Below are positions 32,200-42,085 of a DNA stretch of 64,000 nucleotides, piece by piece (the first letter of the stretch is position 1; the number at the start of each line of letters is the position of its first letter). The notes under the pieces were generated by a model that had not been told where the DNA came from, made no database searches, and was given only the letters and a program-made list of their open reading frames with translations. The stretch comes from Diploptera punctata (Eukaryota; Arthropoda; Insecta; Blattodea; Blaberidae). The stretch is from positions 406,001 to 470,000 of the forward strand of contig JASPKZ010007535.1 of assembly GCA_030220185.1 (NCBI GenBank), read 5' to 3'. Position numbers and translations under genes: made by a program.

Positions 32200-34001
32200 G
32201 GGGAACATGGGGCAGGATGGGGTATTTAATGTTTGATCCAATCTATTTTACATTATAAATGCGTAAAATTTTGTTCTCTGATATGAATATGTTCATTGGT
32301 ATTTAATAAACAGGGAAACATAATCACATTACAAATTAATAAAAAATTCGGGGATATACATCCAATAAAACTAGAGGAAAACATTTGCCCCGTTTTGCCC
32401 CATGGATGGGGCAGAATGGGGTACTAATTTTTTATTTGTATTTTGCATTACTAATTAATAATATTTATCAGTAAACTTATAAACTATAGCACAATGATTC
32501 ATTTTTCACAAAATACACAAACATGAGTGGCATCATCATCATCACTATCGACTCCAGCACAAGAGTTGTGAGCCAACTGAAGACAAGAAGGACATCTAAT
32601 TCAGCCTTCTTCTGAATAGTCATGACAGTTGAGACAATCATCTTCCTCAACGTCATTTTTGGCAGAGCCGGAATGATTTTTCGAACTAGGTAGATTTAAC
32701 CTAACTTCCTTAACTTTGGATGGTCCTGGTTTCGAGTCACTTTCTGGTAAAGCAAGTCGTCTTTTTACAGGCCTCTTTTCTAATTTATCCTTTTCAGAAT
32801 GTTGCAGTGCACTTCTATATGGTGATGATGTTAACATTGCACTTTTTCCTCGATTGTTTTAAACTCGCTTGTTTCTTTTGAGACCCTTTTGGAATGGGTG
32901 TGATATTTTCTGGGCTGGCACTTTGAAAATGACTGTGGTTTGGCGACTCTAGATTTTCAGGCAAGGGAAATGTTTCTGACGTCAGATGGTCCTGAGGTTT
33001 GGAAGTCGTTGCCTTGCTATTATTATCAGAAGCAATCTGAATGTCTGTTGTTAAAGAAGGCAAGAAATATGCCTCATCAAAATCATTCACATTAACTGGC
33101 CATATTCCAGTTTCTTCGAAAATCATTGACGCCTGTAGGCATTGTTGAGGCACGTACGTAAGCACTACCTCACTAAAAGGATGTTCTAAATTATTACGTT
33201 CCGCCAGTTGGAAAGGCAAGTCCTCGAACTTCAATTACCCAGTGAGGCCGAAGAGTTGAGCTTCCATTTTTTTAGGTATTCAACAAGTTCGGTTTCCTGC
33301 TCTTCACTAAAAACGCAGGAGAAATTTCCCATCGATTTCCTTACTGTGTAATCCATATATTCTCTATTTTTTTCTTCACGTGTCGTTCCAGAGTTGTTTG
33401 AGACACTTGGAATTGACTAGCTGCACTTTTGTTCACCATTGATACATTTTTAACCGCATTAACGGTTTCTAGCACAGACACAACAAGGGACCATTCTACT
33501 CTGTGTGTCTTCTTTTTATAATTCCTCACCATTTTGAAACTACACAGAGGAAAAGAGTCAGTCAGTAATATGAAGAACGAGTGGGGCAAGACGGGGTAGT
33601 ACCCTGTCTTGCCCTACCACTTTTTGCCCCACGAATTCAATTATAATTTATGACGTTATGACCGGATTATTTTCAAACAAAACCTAATGCAGTATACATG
33701 TTTAAAAATAAAACTGAATAGTCTTTAACACAGTAATTGTTAGATATTATTCAAATGAAGCTTAGATGTACTTGCATGCACTGAAGAGAAGGCGTCGTAT
33801 ATGTGCAAAAATCACTTCACAACTGACCACACAAGCAAAAAAGTAACAAAGACTTCACCGATGACGAAAAACTGATCTGTACAAGCAGCTGAGACATTAC
33901 TGAGATACTTTTGAGAAATTCCGATAGATCGTGCCATATGATACTGGGAGAAAAATACACGTACCCCATCCTGCCCCACTACCCCATTCTGCCCCCTGTT
34001 C

Positions 34002-34004
<3 letters not shown>
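32200..34004 (-). mobile_element. Pogo-like DNA transposon, internally deleted
   Basis: 1805 bp bounded by inverted ends ggggaacatggggcaggatg (left) and, on the other strand, ggggaacagggggcagaatg (right), each with TA outside, in a (TA)n target. The motif ggggca(a/g)(g/a)atggggta recurs just inside the ends: 32405-32420, an inverted pair at 33584-33625, and 33964-33980. These are candidate subterminal transposase-binding repeats. The interior encodes N- and C-terminal parts of a pogo-like transposase on the minus strand without the catalytic core. It belongs to the Tc1/mariner superfamily by TA duplication and HTH type. Confidence 0.9.
32499..33532 (-). pseudogene. Pogo-like transposase lacking the DDE core
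   Basis: Starts MVRNYKKKTHRVEWS at 33532; an earlier in-frame ATG at 33589 is less likely because the family begins MVRxYxRK. An HTH of the psq/CENP-B type follows (KSAASQFQVSQTTLERHVKK). After a frameshift in an A run near 33370 comes FSEEQETELVEYLKKMEAQL. A single TAA interrupts at about 33233-33235, then FEDLPFQLAERNNLEHPF. That runs directly into VPQQCLQASMIFEETGIWPV and the FxATGIYPxNxxxFxxxxFxPS-type C-terminus. The DDE catalytic domain that normally lies between is deleted cleanly. The C-tail has Cys pairs (CLNC, CPSC, CVFC) like a PHD-type finger, with stops at 32601 and 32499. It could at best have bound DNA. Confidence 0.85.

Positions 34005-34005
<1 letters not shown>

Positions 34006-34044
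<39 letters not shown>
34006..34044. repeat. (TA)n microsatellite
   Basis: Direct continuation of the TA target of the pogo-like element. The left flank at 32184-32199 is also (TA)n. Confidence 0.9.
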
Positions 34045-34047
<3 letters not shown>

Positions 34048-34099
34048 ACTAAATATACAGTCATTCCTAGTAATAACCTAATGAAAGTTGACAGTTAAT

Positions 34100-34390
34100 A
34101 ACAAATTAAGGAATTCAAATTCGTAGGAACAATGATAATTACAAACAGGAATTAGGTGAAATAATGAAATTAAACTCTAGAATTACAGGGACTCTTCTCG
34201 TCCCAACTTCTCTAAAAAAAATAGGGAAAACGCCTAGTAAGTATCCCTAGAATAAGATGGGAGAATGAAATTAACCGTGACTTGTGATACTATGTGAATT
34301 TTACAGGGAATGATTGGTAAACGTTAACTCAGGAGGGCGCGCGGCCATGAACTTCCGGGTTCGATACTGCCAGTAAGTGAGTTAATTGTA
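34100..34390 (+). pseudogene. LINE-IV C-terminal fragment, plus strand
   Basis: Pieces in shifted frames: IPRIRWENEINRDL, YYVNFTGNDW-stop-TLTQE, then RAAMNFRVRYCQ, parallel to LTELRSLGWKALAQDRDVWR...RAAMNLRV at 40490-40580. It ends in a short gtaagtgagtt stretch, a vestige of the AGTA tail. Confidence 0.7.
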
Positions 34391-34446
34391 TGTTCTGATT
34401 TAATTAATTCTAACATTCCTATTAACATTTCTAAATATGTTAATAA

Positions 34447-34665
34447 CATAATAATAATAATAATAATATAATAATAATAATAATGGTGAAGTGGAAGAGG
34501 AGACCTTACGTTCTTAACTCCATCCGGTAAAATTAATTAATTAATACAAATAATAAGCAAAATAATAATAATAATAATCACAACAAAAGTAATAATAATT
34601 ATAATCACAATTACAGCAATGATAATAATCGCAATAATAATAATAATAATAATAATAATTTTTGC
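34447..34665. repeat. (AAT)n-rich tract
   Basis: Three AAT arrays (34449-34483, 34561-34580, 34636-34662) separated by short unique pieces. Confidence 0.85.
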
Positions 34666-34927
34666 GCAATAGTGCGTTTTGCGTACTTACAGCAATGGCA
34701 ACCATGATTGAAAGTTCAACTTCCCACATTTCGGGGTTGCCAACCTAAATAACTATACTGTAATATTACACATTACAAACCACGTGTGGGAAGTAAACCC
34801 ACTATACTACGTACAAAAATACCCAAAAGAAGTGTTAATATACATTATGCTGAACATATCACTGCATTTTAAATTAACTGAACTTTATTTGAAACAATAT
34901 AAAACAATAAATACGCACTTGCCGCCA

Positions 34928-35024
34928 TTTTATCATTAATTGGTCTCACTGCTTCCTGTTTTTATCACTAATTGGTCTCACTGCTTCCTGTATTTATCAC
35001 TAATTGGTCTCACAGCCTCCGGTT
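34928..35024. repeat. Three tandem copies of a 32-bp unit
   Basis: Unit tttatcactaattggtctca plus ctgcttcctgta starts at 34928, 34960 and 34992. The third copy differs at its end (cagcctccggttg). No promoter or coding function is evident. Confidence 0.85.
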
Positions 35025-35675
35025 GTTTCAACAAATAAATATTGCCCACACTTTAATGTTAGTCAAATATTTCCAACAAAGATGTTATTAAATTACTATT
35101 GTTTATTATTTTGAAAACACCATCGCGCAAAAAGTAATGTACTACGCACGTTTGTGAAGTATTTTACATAATCTCTGTAAAAAACACTTCCCAACCTCGC
35201 ATCGTAATATAATATTATATGCAATATATATAATATTATATGCAATATATGAATGTATGTGTGTCTGTCCTTTGTAGACTTCTAAACCGTTAAACCGATC
35301 TTCGTCAAAATGTGTAGGCCTATATACAAGGTTTCAGATGCGGCGAGTGTTTAGCCTTTATCTATTATGTTCTAAAATCATTAGGTGTATGCGTTCACCC
35401 GGAACGGAAATTTAAAAATAACTCTAGGGATCGCAATTTCCGTTGCTTAACAACAAAACTCGGAATAACCTATTACAATAAACCGATATATGTAATATCC
35501 AAAAATCAGCTAAATTCGATCGTTACGAGTGTGGGTTTACTTGAAATCCGAAATTTTAAAAAAAAATCCTATACGACTGGACCGATTTTGATGAAATTTT
35601 TTGTGTATGTTTGAATGGGTCCCTGGATGGCTTAGATTCACAATTGAACCCTCTAAAACCATTAAGTGTAGTATT

Positions 35676-35812
35676 ACACTTACTTACTTACTCACTGGCA
35701 CTATCGAACCCGTAGATTCATGGCCGCGCGGACATAAGCTCTCCATACATCCTATCCTGAGCTAATGCTTTCCAATCATTCCCTGTATAATCTACTTCCC
35801 TCTCTCAAAGTA
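35676..35812 (-). pseudogene. LINE-IV 3' terminus, minus strand
   Basis: cacttacttactcactggca (tail plus end), ctatcgaacccgtagattca, catggccgcgcggacataag and ctgagctaatgctttccaat are the complement of the 40515-40610 end. It is embedded in the Helitron-like element between its two block copies, so it may be an insertion or captured sequence. Confidence 0.75.
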
Positions 35813-36002
35813 AAAATTTAAAAATCGCTCTAGGGGCCACAATTTTCGATGTTTCACAACGAAACTCAGTATGTTCTATTAAAATAAACCGAGGTACGTG
35901 TTTTTTTAAAAAAATGAGCGAAATCGGACAATTAGAAGTGGAAGTCAACTTGAAATCCGAAATTAAAAACTGCGTAAATTACTGGACCGATTTTAATAAC
36001 AT

Positions 36003-36048
36003 TGTGTGTGTGTGCGTGCGTGCGCGCGTGCGCGCGCGCGTACGCGCG
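36003..36048. repeat. Alternating purine-pyrimidine tract
   Basis: 46 nt strictly alternate T/C with G/A, mixing TG and CG steps (tgtgtgtgtgcgtgcgtgcg and so on). It is highly CpG-rich in an otherwise AT-rich region. Such tracts can adopt Z-DNA under supercoiling. Confidence 0.85.
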
Positions 36049-36360
36049 GGCGTGCATGTGAGTGGGTCCCTGGATGGTTTAAATTCACAATTGGACTCAG
36101 TAGGTGGCGCTGCGATCGAATAGGAATTTTTTTAAGTCAGATGTGTAGTCATCAGCATTACCGACATTTTTGCGCGACAACAATGTGACGTCATAATGCA
36201 CACTTCTTGGGCCACGACAGATGGCAGTGAGGAGTTTGCTTGCGAACTTATTAATTAATTAATTTTATGGTTAAAAAAAGTAACTTATACGTAATTTTAT
36301 CGTCCGGCCATTACAATAGAATTGAACATTCGGGCAAGACAACATCTACCGGTTCGCTAG

Positions 36361-36839
36361 TAATTATGTAATCACAATAACAACAATGATTTGGGGTTTA
36401 ACCTGTCCCGACTCGAAACAATTGAAACCATATCTTCCCAAGTCTTTTTAATATTCTCTTTCGTTATGGACTGTATATAAATTATGTTTTTAGGACGATG
36501 TTTTAGCATCCTGTCTTAATATTATTTCTAGTTTTGTATGCATTGATTTAAAAGTTTTTTTTTTAATTCTTCAATATATTAATTATTTTCCTATCTCTCT
36601 GTTTAATGTTATGTCTGTTATGGAAGTTATCTCTGTTATCTATTGAACTGTCGTATACCTATTGTCCATGTTTTGGAATTCGTAATAGTTGGGATTGCTA
36701 CAGTTTTTTTGTACATTATGATTTTTCATTCTTCTCTTACTTTTTTATTGTATTTTTTTCATATTGTTCTTGTTATGAATTTAAATGTGCTTTGTTTTAT
36801 CACTTCAATGTGTTCTTTTGTGAATATAAAATGTCACAA
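36361..36839. other. No recognisable feature
   Basis: Possible decayed RT sequence, but I could not align it to any family here. Confidence 0.35.
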
Positions 36840-36844
36840 CTAAT

Positions 36845-36932
36845 GAATAATAATAATAATAATAATAATAATATTGATAATAATATTGAATATGATAATA
36901 ATATTGTTAATAATAATAATAATAATAATATG
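36845..36932. repeat. (AAT)n microsatellite
   Basis: Interrupted AAT array. The following 30 bp read MNRQVNGENYI on the plus strand, a scrap of LINE-IV C-terminal linker (compare MNIQVNGEDYI on the minus strand at 51.46 kb). Confidence 0.8.
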
Positions 36933-37044
36933 AACAGACAAGTGAATGGAGAGAACTACATAACAGTGAGCCACCGGTATATGATCCTTATGGGAAATCA
37001 GATGTAATAATAATAACAGTTAGGTTTTCATAGGCCTATTCACA

Positions 37045-37463
37045 TTAGCTAATACCTGGCGTGCGTTGCTACGCTTAAGTAAATAAAATATTACAGATTA
37101 ATTAAATGATATGGTATTCTCGAGCGAACTAAACATTGCTGTTGATAGTTTGTAATTTCGGATTTCAGGTAAACCTCCACTTCTAATTGTCGAATTTCAC
37201 TCATTTCTGGACAATACTTACCTAGGTTTATTTTAATAGGATACACTGAGTTTCTGTGTGTAACATCGAAAATTGTGACCGCTAGAGCGATTTTTAAATT
37301 TTCATTTCAGATGAACTCCTATACCGGTACCTAATGACTTTAGAGGGCCCAGTTGTGAATCTAAACCATCCAGGGACCTACTCAAAAACACACACAAAAA
37401 TGTCATCAAAATAGGTCCAGTCATTTAGGACGAGTTCAGTGACATACACACGTACAGAAGAAT

Positions 37464-37465
<2 letters not shown>
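37045..37465 (-). mobile_element. Helitron-like element, opposite orientation, partial
   Basis: The minus strand shares ggtccctggatggtttagat, ctctagcggtcacaattttc and gaaatccgaaatta blocks with 35560-36110. It ends gcgtagcaacgcacgccagg then tattagctaa|t: a short hairpin (gcgt-agca-acgc) about 14 nt before CTAA fits a Helitron terminus. The 5' side runs into (TA)n at 37466, so the start is lost. Confidence 0.6.
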
Positions 37466-37515
<50 letters not shown>

Positions 37516-37516
37516 T
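37466..37516. repeat. (TA)n microsatellite
   Basis: Interrupted twice by gta. It separates the Helitron-like fragment from an RT remnant. Confidence 0.9.
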
Positions 37517-37840
37517 AAAGAGCAGCAAGAATTTCAAGAAGAGAAAAAATAGAAACTCAGTTATAACGGAGAAAATGAAGATTGAAGACACTATTTTAGA
37601 TTATATTAAAACTCAGCAATTAAGATGTTACAGACATGTCCAGCGAATGGAAGAGAATCGCCTAATAAAATGTGTTTTGGAATGGAAACCTGGGGGAAGA
37701 CGAGGCAGAGGAAGACCTAAAACCTCCTGGAGTCAGGTGATATGTTTATACATGAAGGAGAAACATCTACAATCAGGACATTGGATGGACCGCCAAAATT
37801 GGTTATTACGAATCGGACAATGTCAAAGACATTAATTTAC
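37517..37840 (+). pseudogene. LINE-V-like RT C-terminal fragment
   Basis: Plus strand: RAARISRREKIET-stop, then an open stretch with LRCYRHVQRMEENRLIKCVL, EWKPGGRRGRGRPKTSW and WMDRQNWLLRIGQ. This is the standard post-RT block (GHxxRME...GRRxxGRPxxxW...W.DR..W). It parallels the minus-strand element at 38844 (ARISRKDKIRN, GRPTITW). RT core absent. Confidence 0.75.
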
Positions 37841-37844
37841 CGAT

Positions 37845-38840
37845 GATATAGGCTATATAGATAAAATGTTGCACGAATTGAGAATGAAAAAGGGGCACGG
37901 TAACTTCTTGTAGGAAAACCACGAGAAAAGCGCTAAATAGATAAACAAAGAATGAGGAGAGAGAATAAAATTAATCAATTCGCTTCATATTTAGTTTTGC
38001 AATATATAATTTGAAACCCGAAAATTTAGATTTTCTCAAATTTGTAACCACTGATGTTGAACAAAACAAGGACAAAAGTAAGTCAAACTTCATACAGAGT
38101 AACAACCGCCATGCCATCTACGAAAACTAAACTGATGGTAGGGGAGTAATGGTATTGTAAAAATATGTTTAAAGTCACCCTAGATGACCGTGTTGATTGT
38201 TATACTTTGGTATTTCTCTAAATAGACTATTTACTGTGTGAGGGTAGTATCCCTGGCCTGAATGACTTCACTCTATAAAGTTCTAAATATGCTGAAGAGA
38301 CTATTTTATGTATGTGGAAATTTGAACTTTGTGTCACTCTTGATGTTACATGTGGACTTACCGAGTTGTTGCGGAGAGTTGAGAAGAGGAAGAAGAAGAA
38401 AACAAAGAGGGGCGATTGGTAGAGATACAAACCTAGTTTTACAGGTAAACCCCACTATTATAAGGCACAAGAGCCTCAGGCTAGACCGACACAACTACAA
38501 ATTACATAGGAATCTAGTGGAGTGGGGACCACAGTGGTCAGGTTGGTTCCAAGGCCTCCCCCATACCAGATAGTCGGCCTCCTGATAACAACACTATCAC
38601 AATAACTGCTATAGTGAGAAAAAAACTGCACTCTTCATATTTCCTGTGATATTACTTGTTTTCTCACTATAGCAAGTTAAAAAAATACTGCACATATATT
38701 TAAATAAATATCGTACGTGCTGAGTTTTATGTTAAACATGTTGATGAAAGAGACTAGAAATTATTTATGTACTAAAAAACATCCAAATAGCATTTAACAT
38801 AAATAGTAATAATAATAATAATACTTTTTTATTATTCCGG
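37845..38840. other. No recognisable gene
   Basis: A 103-codon open stretch at 38262-38573 has no recognisable motif and a rival open stretch on the other strand. I do not call it a gene. Confidence 0.4.
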
Positions 38841-38843
38841 CTT

Positions 38844-39659
38844 TTACAACGAATATACATTTTTCCGGTACCCATGTTCACAGTTAACACACATTTGTTT
38901 CAACACATTTTTCCATTCCTGTCTGTTTATCCATATATCCTCTTCTATTTCCCATTCCCTCTTAGCTTCATTGATTCCCTGAATCCACGTAATAGTTGGT
39001 CTACCCTTCTTTTTCCTTCCCTGTGGTTCCCAATCCATGATTATCTTAGGTAGTCTTCCTTGTTCCATTCTTCTAATGTGTCCGTACCAATTTAATTGTT
39101 TCTTCCCTATAGAATCTAATATTGAATATTGTACCTGCGTTTTTTCTTTTATATATGAATTTCTGATTTTATCCTTCCTGGATATTCTTGCAGCACGTCT
39201 CCAGTAGTCCATTTCAGTGGCGAGCAATTTTTTTTTTTTAATTTGTGCATTTAAAGCCCACACATCAGCTCCATAAGTAATAATGCTTCTGATTATTGTA
39301 TTAAAAATAGTTTTTTTTTTGTTCTTTGATAATATGTTTGTCCCATACTACTCCATTTAGGGCAGATATAGCATACTTTCCTATATTGATCCTGTTTCTT
39401 ATCTCTGTTTCTTGTTTTCCATCTTTAGTAATTTTAATTCCCAAATACTTATATTCTTCAGTGTGTTTAATTGTCCCTAAATATTCTTCTAGTATTAAAT
39501 CTTGAGGAAGATCCCCTATTGTCATATATCTAGATTTATCCATATTGATCTTTAAACCCCATAAACTATATTCTTGCATTAATTTTCTAGTGAGGTATTC
39601 TTTATCTTGAAATTCTTGAGCCAATATCAATTGGTCATCTGCAAACTGGAGTGTATAAA
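38844..39659 (-). pseudogene. LINE-V RT, 3' part
   Basis: Minus strand: YTLQFADDQLILAQ (motif C with both Asp), YSLWGLKINMDKSRYM (motif D), EEYKYLGIKIT (motif E), ISALNGVVWDKHI, then after a frameshift in the A/T run at 39230-39310 MWALNAQ, LATEMDYWRRAARISRKDK, LNWYGHIRRMEQ and GRPTITWIQGI, ending at 38844. It continues upstream at 39954, beyond a SINE-C inserted just before motif C. Related to LINE-I (ALExDYxRRxARxSR). Inactive. Confidence 0.87.
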
Positions 39660-39953
39660 GTAAAGTAATCCCACTACAGGCCTCAGGAGGCCCTTGGGGC
39701 AGTAGGAGGTTAAGGCTCCCACTATTTCTGGACAATCGGCACTTGATGTCAGCCGGGTTGTCAGCCCTGCGTGACGGCCGCCTTTACCCCCATAACAAGC
39801 ACCTGGTACTCATTTCAGTTAGAGGCTGAGTCGACCCCAGGGCCATAGTGCCGCCAGAAGGTTTGGGTCAGTTTAAAAATCCTGACCCCACCGGGACTTG
39901 AACCCTAGACCTTCCGGCTTGTAGCTCAGTGCCTTAACCACTACGCTACGGCG
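39660..39953 (-). repeat. SINE-C, full length, inside LINE-V
   Basis: Minus-strand head cgtagcgtagtggttaaggc (A box), aaggtctagggttcaagtcc (B box). The body includes gaggctgagtcgacc-type and ccgggttgtcagccctgcgt motifs on the plus strand, with a ttactttact-like 3' tail. Flanking gtata on both sides fits a short target duplication. Its removal rejoins a continuous RT frame (STIYTLQFADD). Confidence 0.87.
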
Positions 39954-40405
39954 TATATTGTTGAATTATCATCTAGTGGTATTCCCATCGGTTTACATTT
40001 CTTTTTCCATTCTTCAATAGCTTTTTCTGTATAAATCTTATATAATGTTGGAGATATACAGCATCCCTGTTGTAATCCTTTATTTGTTTGAAAACCTTTA
40101 GACAAGTACTTTCCCATTTTACTTGCACATATGATTCTGAATATAGTTTTTGAATTGCTTCAATCAGTGTTGGATTTATTTTTTTTAGTTTTAAGACTTT
40201 CCATAATTTTGATGTAGGAATGTTATCGTAGGATTTTTCTATATCTATAAATACTAGATGTAGCGGTTGTGCTCTGATTGTTTTCTTTTCTATAATCTGT
40301 CGTATGCTGAAAATGTGGTCTTTGTTGATCTGCCCACTCTAAATCCTGCCTGTTCCTCTGGTTCTAACTCTTTGTATTCAATTTCTAGGAAATACTTGAT
40401 TATCT

Positions 40406-40408
<3 letters not shown>
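39954..40408 (-). pseudogene. LINE-V RT, upstream part
   Basis: Minus strand from 40408: KYFLEIEYKELEPEEQAGF, RVGRSTKDHIFSIRQII, VFIDIEKSYDNIPTSKLWKV (motif A with the catalytic Asp), LIEAIQKLYSESYVQVKW, then a degraded motif B. It meets SINE-C at 39953. The 5' end is lost in an (AAT)n array at 40408. Confidence 0.83.

Positions 40409-40469
<61 letters not shown>
40408..40469. repeat. (AAT)n microsatellite
   Basis: About 60 bp, at the junction of two RT remnants in opposite orientation. Confidence 0.9.
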
Positions 40470-40471
<2 letters not shown>

Positions 40472-40612
40472 CTGTATTAATACTGACAGAGTTAAGGTCA
40501 TTAGGTTGGAAAGCATTAGCTCAGGATAGGGATGTATGGAGAGCTTATGTCCGTGCGGCCATGAACCTACGGGTTCGATAGTGCCAGTGAGTAAGTAAGT
40601 AAGTAAGTTAAG
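40470..40612 (+). pseudogene. LINE-IV 3' terminus with (AGTA)n tail
   Basis: Translates LTELRSLGWKALAQDRDVWR, AYVRAAMNLRVR-stop, followed by gtgccagtgagtaagtaagtaagtaagtt. It shows the native stop and a tetranucleotide tail, so it defines the true 3' end of this LINE family. The minus-strand pieces at 35676 (ttacttactcactggcacta) and 43945 confirm the same terminus. Confidence 0.8.
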
Positions 40613-40679
40613 GTCATTAGGCCTTCTCTTCCATTAACCAGCACATTATTTTTTAATGCCCCAGTTTATCTTTTTTTTG

Positions 40680-41032
40680 GGCATTTCTGGTGTTCTCCCC
40701 TGGCATTGGCGTAATTGTAACCCACTTCTGAGGTTGGGGCGCTGGAAGGCGGGGTTACATTGCCCCGGTGATATGATGGGTGATGATGATAGTGGTGCGC
40801 TAGGAGTGTCCCTAATCTTAAGCTTAATCTAAGATGAATATGAATGATGATGATTGCGATGGCCATATGATGTTCAGGAACCGTTAAGGCCTTAAAGTTT
40901 CCTGACATTTGTCTTACAGGTGAGGAAAAACCCCGATGAAAATCTCACCCAGGAAACTGTCCCGACCGGGGATCGAACCCGGGCCCGCTGCGTGACAAGG
41001 CAGCACGCTACCTCGAGACCACAGCGGTGGAC
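40680..41032 (-). repeat. SINE-A head with SINE-F tail (A/F chimera)
   Basis: Right part (40845-41032) is a well-preserved SINE-A head and centre (minus strand gtccaccgctgtggtctcga, ggtagcgtgctgccttgtca, B box gggttcgatccc). Left part (40680-40845) matches the SINE-F tail (gttctcccctggcattggcg, gggcgctggaaggcggggtt, gagtgtccctaatcttaagc). A single continuous repeat without a target duplication at the join points to a chimeric SINE, not two insertions. Confidence 0.82.
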
Positions 41033-41064
41033 CCAGCACCAAATGTTTACAAATGCGTAACTGC

Positions 41065-41400
41065 ATGACGCAACAGACCTAGAAGACCTTCGGCCTACCA
41101 GGCGACTGTTGGTTTCACATCAACCTGTAATTTACAGAGATGGCTGATCATCTAGCCAGTATGTGGTCAGCATGTCCAATCCCTCATCCGTTATCGCTGG
41201 TTTTCTCAACCTGGAGCAGCTACACATTGTAACTACCCAAATTCCTCATGAAGCTGGGTGGGAACCGGTTCCATACAGTCCGAAATTCTATGACAAAATT
41301 TCTTCCTCTACTACGTATCTGGAATCGAATTAGCATAAGTCCCGTAACTCTGCACCACGGCATCATGACTTAAACCACTCGGCTATGGTCTGGGACATAG
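41065..41400 (-). repeat. SINE-B
   Basis: Minus-strand copy with end agacctagaagaccttcggc on the plus strand. Body ctgatcatctagccagtatg; head at right (plus strand ttaaaccactcggctatggt). Diverged, with a poor B box. Confidence 0.82.
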
Positions 41401-41497
41401 ATATGTGTGTACTATTTTAATATTTACAAATTATGTCTAATGAACAATAGCAATATTGATAATATTGATCATCAAAGTAAAAATAGATAGTCGAGAC

Positions 41498-41498
<1 letters not shown>

Positions 41499-41533
<35 letters not shown>

Positions 41534-41547
41534 TAATAATAATAATA
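41499..41547. repeat. (AAT)n microsatellite
   Basis: AAT array directly abutting the 3' end of repeat H, copy 1. Confidence 0.9.
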
Positions 41548-42085
41548 ACACTGAGCAACATAAATAAACTTTTTTTTGTCTCAGAAAGAAAAATATGTGA
41601 TTCTGAAAGTATTTTTTCCCCCCTGAATTCAGATATGATATCGGTTTTTCTCCATCTCGCAAGGTTTCCGAGAGACAGGAATTTATAATTTCATACACTT
41701 TAACATTTTCTACATTCGTAACTACACAATATTCGAACATTCGGACTCCCCTAGAAAGGAAGAAATTTCGATTTTCTGCTATATTTCGCCTGTGGATGGT
41801 CCAACAATAATCGGCCAGCATATTAGGATTCCATTTGTCTTGATATCACTTTTCCATAGCTGAAATCTCCTGAGTTAGCTCATTTGGTTTTATTTTACAA
41901 TGGACAAATGGACGAAAAAACGTTTATTAAAAAATAATTATTTAAATCCATTAATTGAAATTGAAATAAAAAAAACTGTGGGTGATGGAGAAATTCCGAA
42001 TACATAATTGAAAACAGGATAAAAAAACTGCATTAAGTACAACTATTGGTACTCATGAGACAAAAATCATGTTGACCAGAGTAAT
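41548..42085 (-). pseudogene. Repeat H copy 1: orphan 3' coding segment of the Cys-rich ORF family
   Basis: Nearly identical to 61254-61789. The minus strand encodes SAMEK-stop-YQDKWNPNMLADYCWT, IHRRNIAENRNFFLSRGVRM, FEYCVVTNVENVKVYEIINS and CLSETLRDGEKPISYLNSG. I remember (M)EKRYQGKWNPNMLADYCW-like C-termini in uncharacterised, often multicopy arthropod proteins whose N-terminus resembles the ORF at 63194. The link is recollection. Upstream, ctaactcag precedes the coding block like a splice acceptor. This copy has one stop in that block. Confidence 0.55.

Larger units (their letters stand above)
35202..36360 (+). mobile_element. Helitron-like element, non-autonomous
   Basis: Proposed 5' end TC at 35202 (after A) and 3' end CTAG at 36357-36360 (before T), the A|TC...CTRR|T rule of Helitrons. 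Just inside the 5' end lies gtgtgtctgtcctttgtaga followed by taaaccgttaaaccgatctt, a layout common in insect Helitrons. It carries two diverged copies of one block (35560-35660 and 35930-36120, both with ggaccgatttt and gggtccctggatggtt-like). No Rep/helicase. The 3' hairpin is weak, so the exact borders are tentative. Confidence 0.55.

Noticed and set aside
34541..34729. Tyr- or Asn-rich open stretches over (AAT)n arrays (also 36606, 40267, 43369)
   Set aside because: Products of trinucleotide repeats. Only the 40490-40581 part of one is LINE-IV coding.
34661..35200. Possible TIR element with gcgcaa ends (ttttgcgcaatagtgcg and the right-side gcgcaaaaagta)
   Set aside because: Inverted similarity is short and patchy, and no target duplication was found.
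38262..38573. 103-codon open stretch, Arg-rich in the middle
   Set aside because: No recognisable motif, overlapping open stretches on the other strand, and purine-rich low-complexity sequence (gaagaggaagaagaag) explains the Arg/Lys run.
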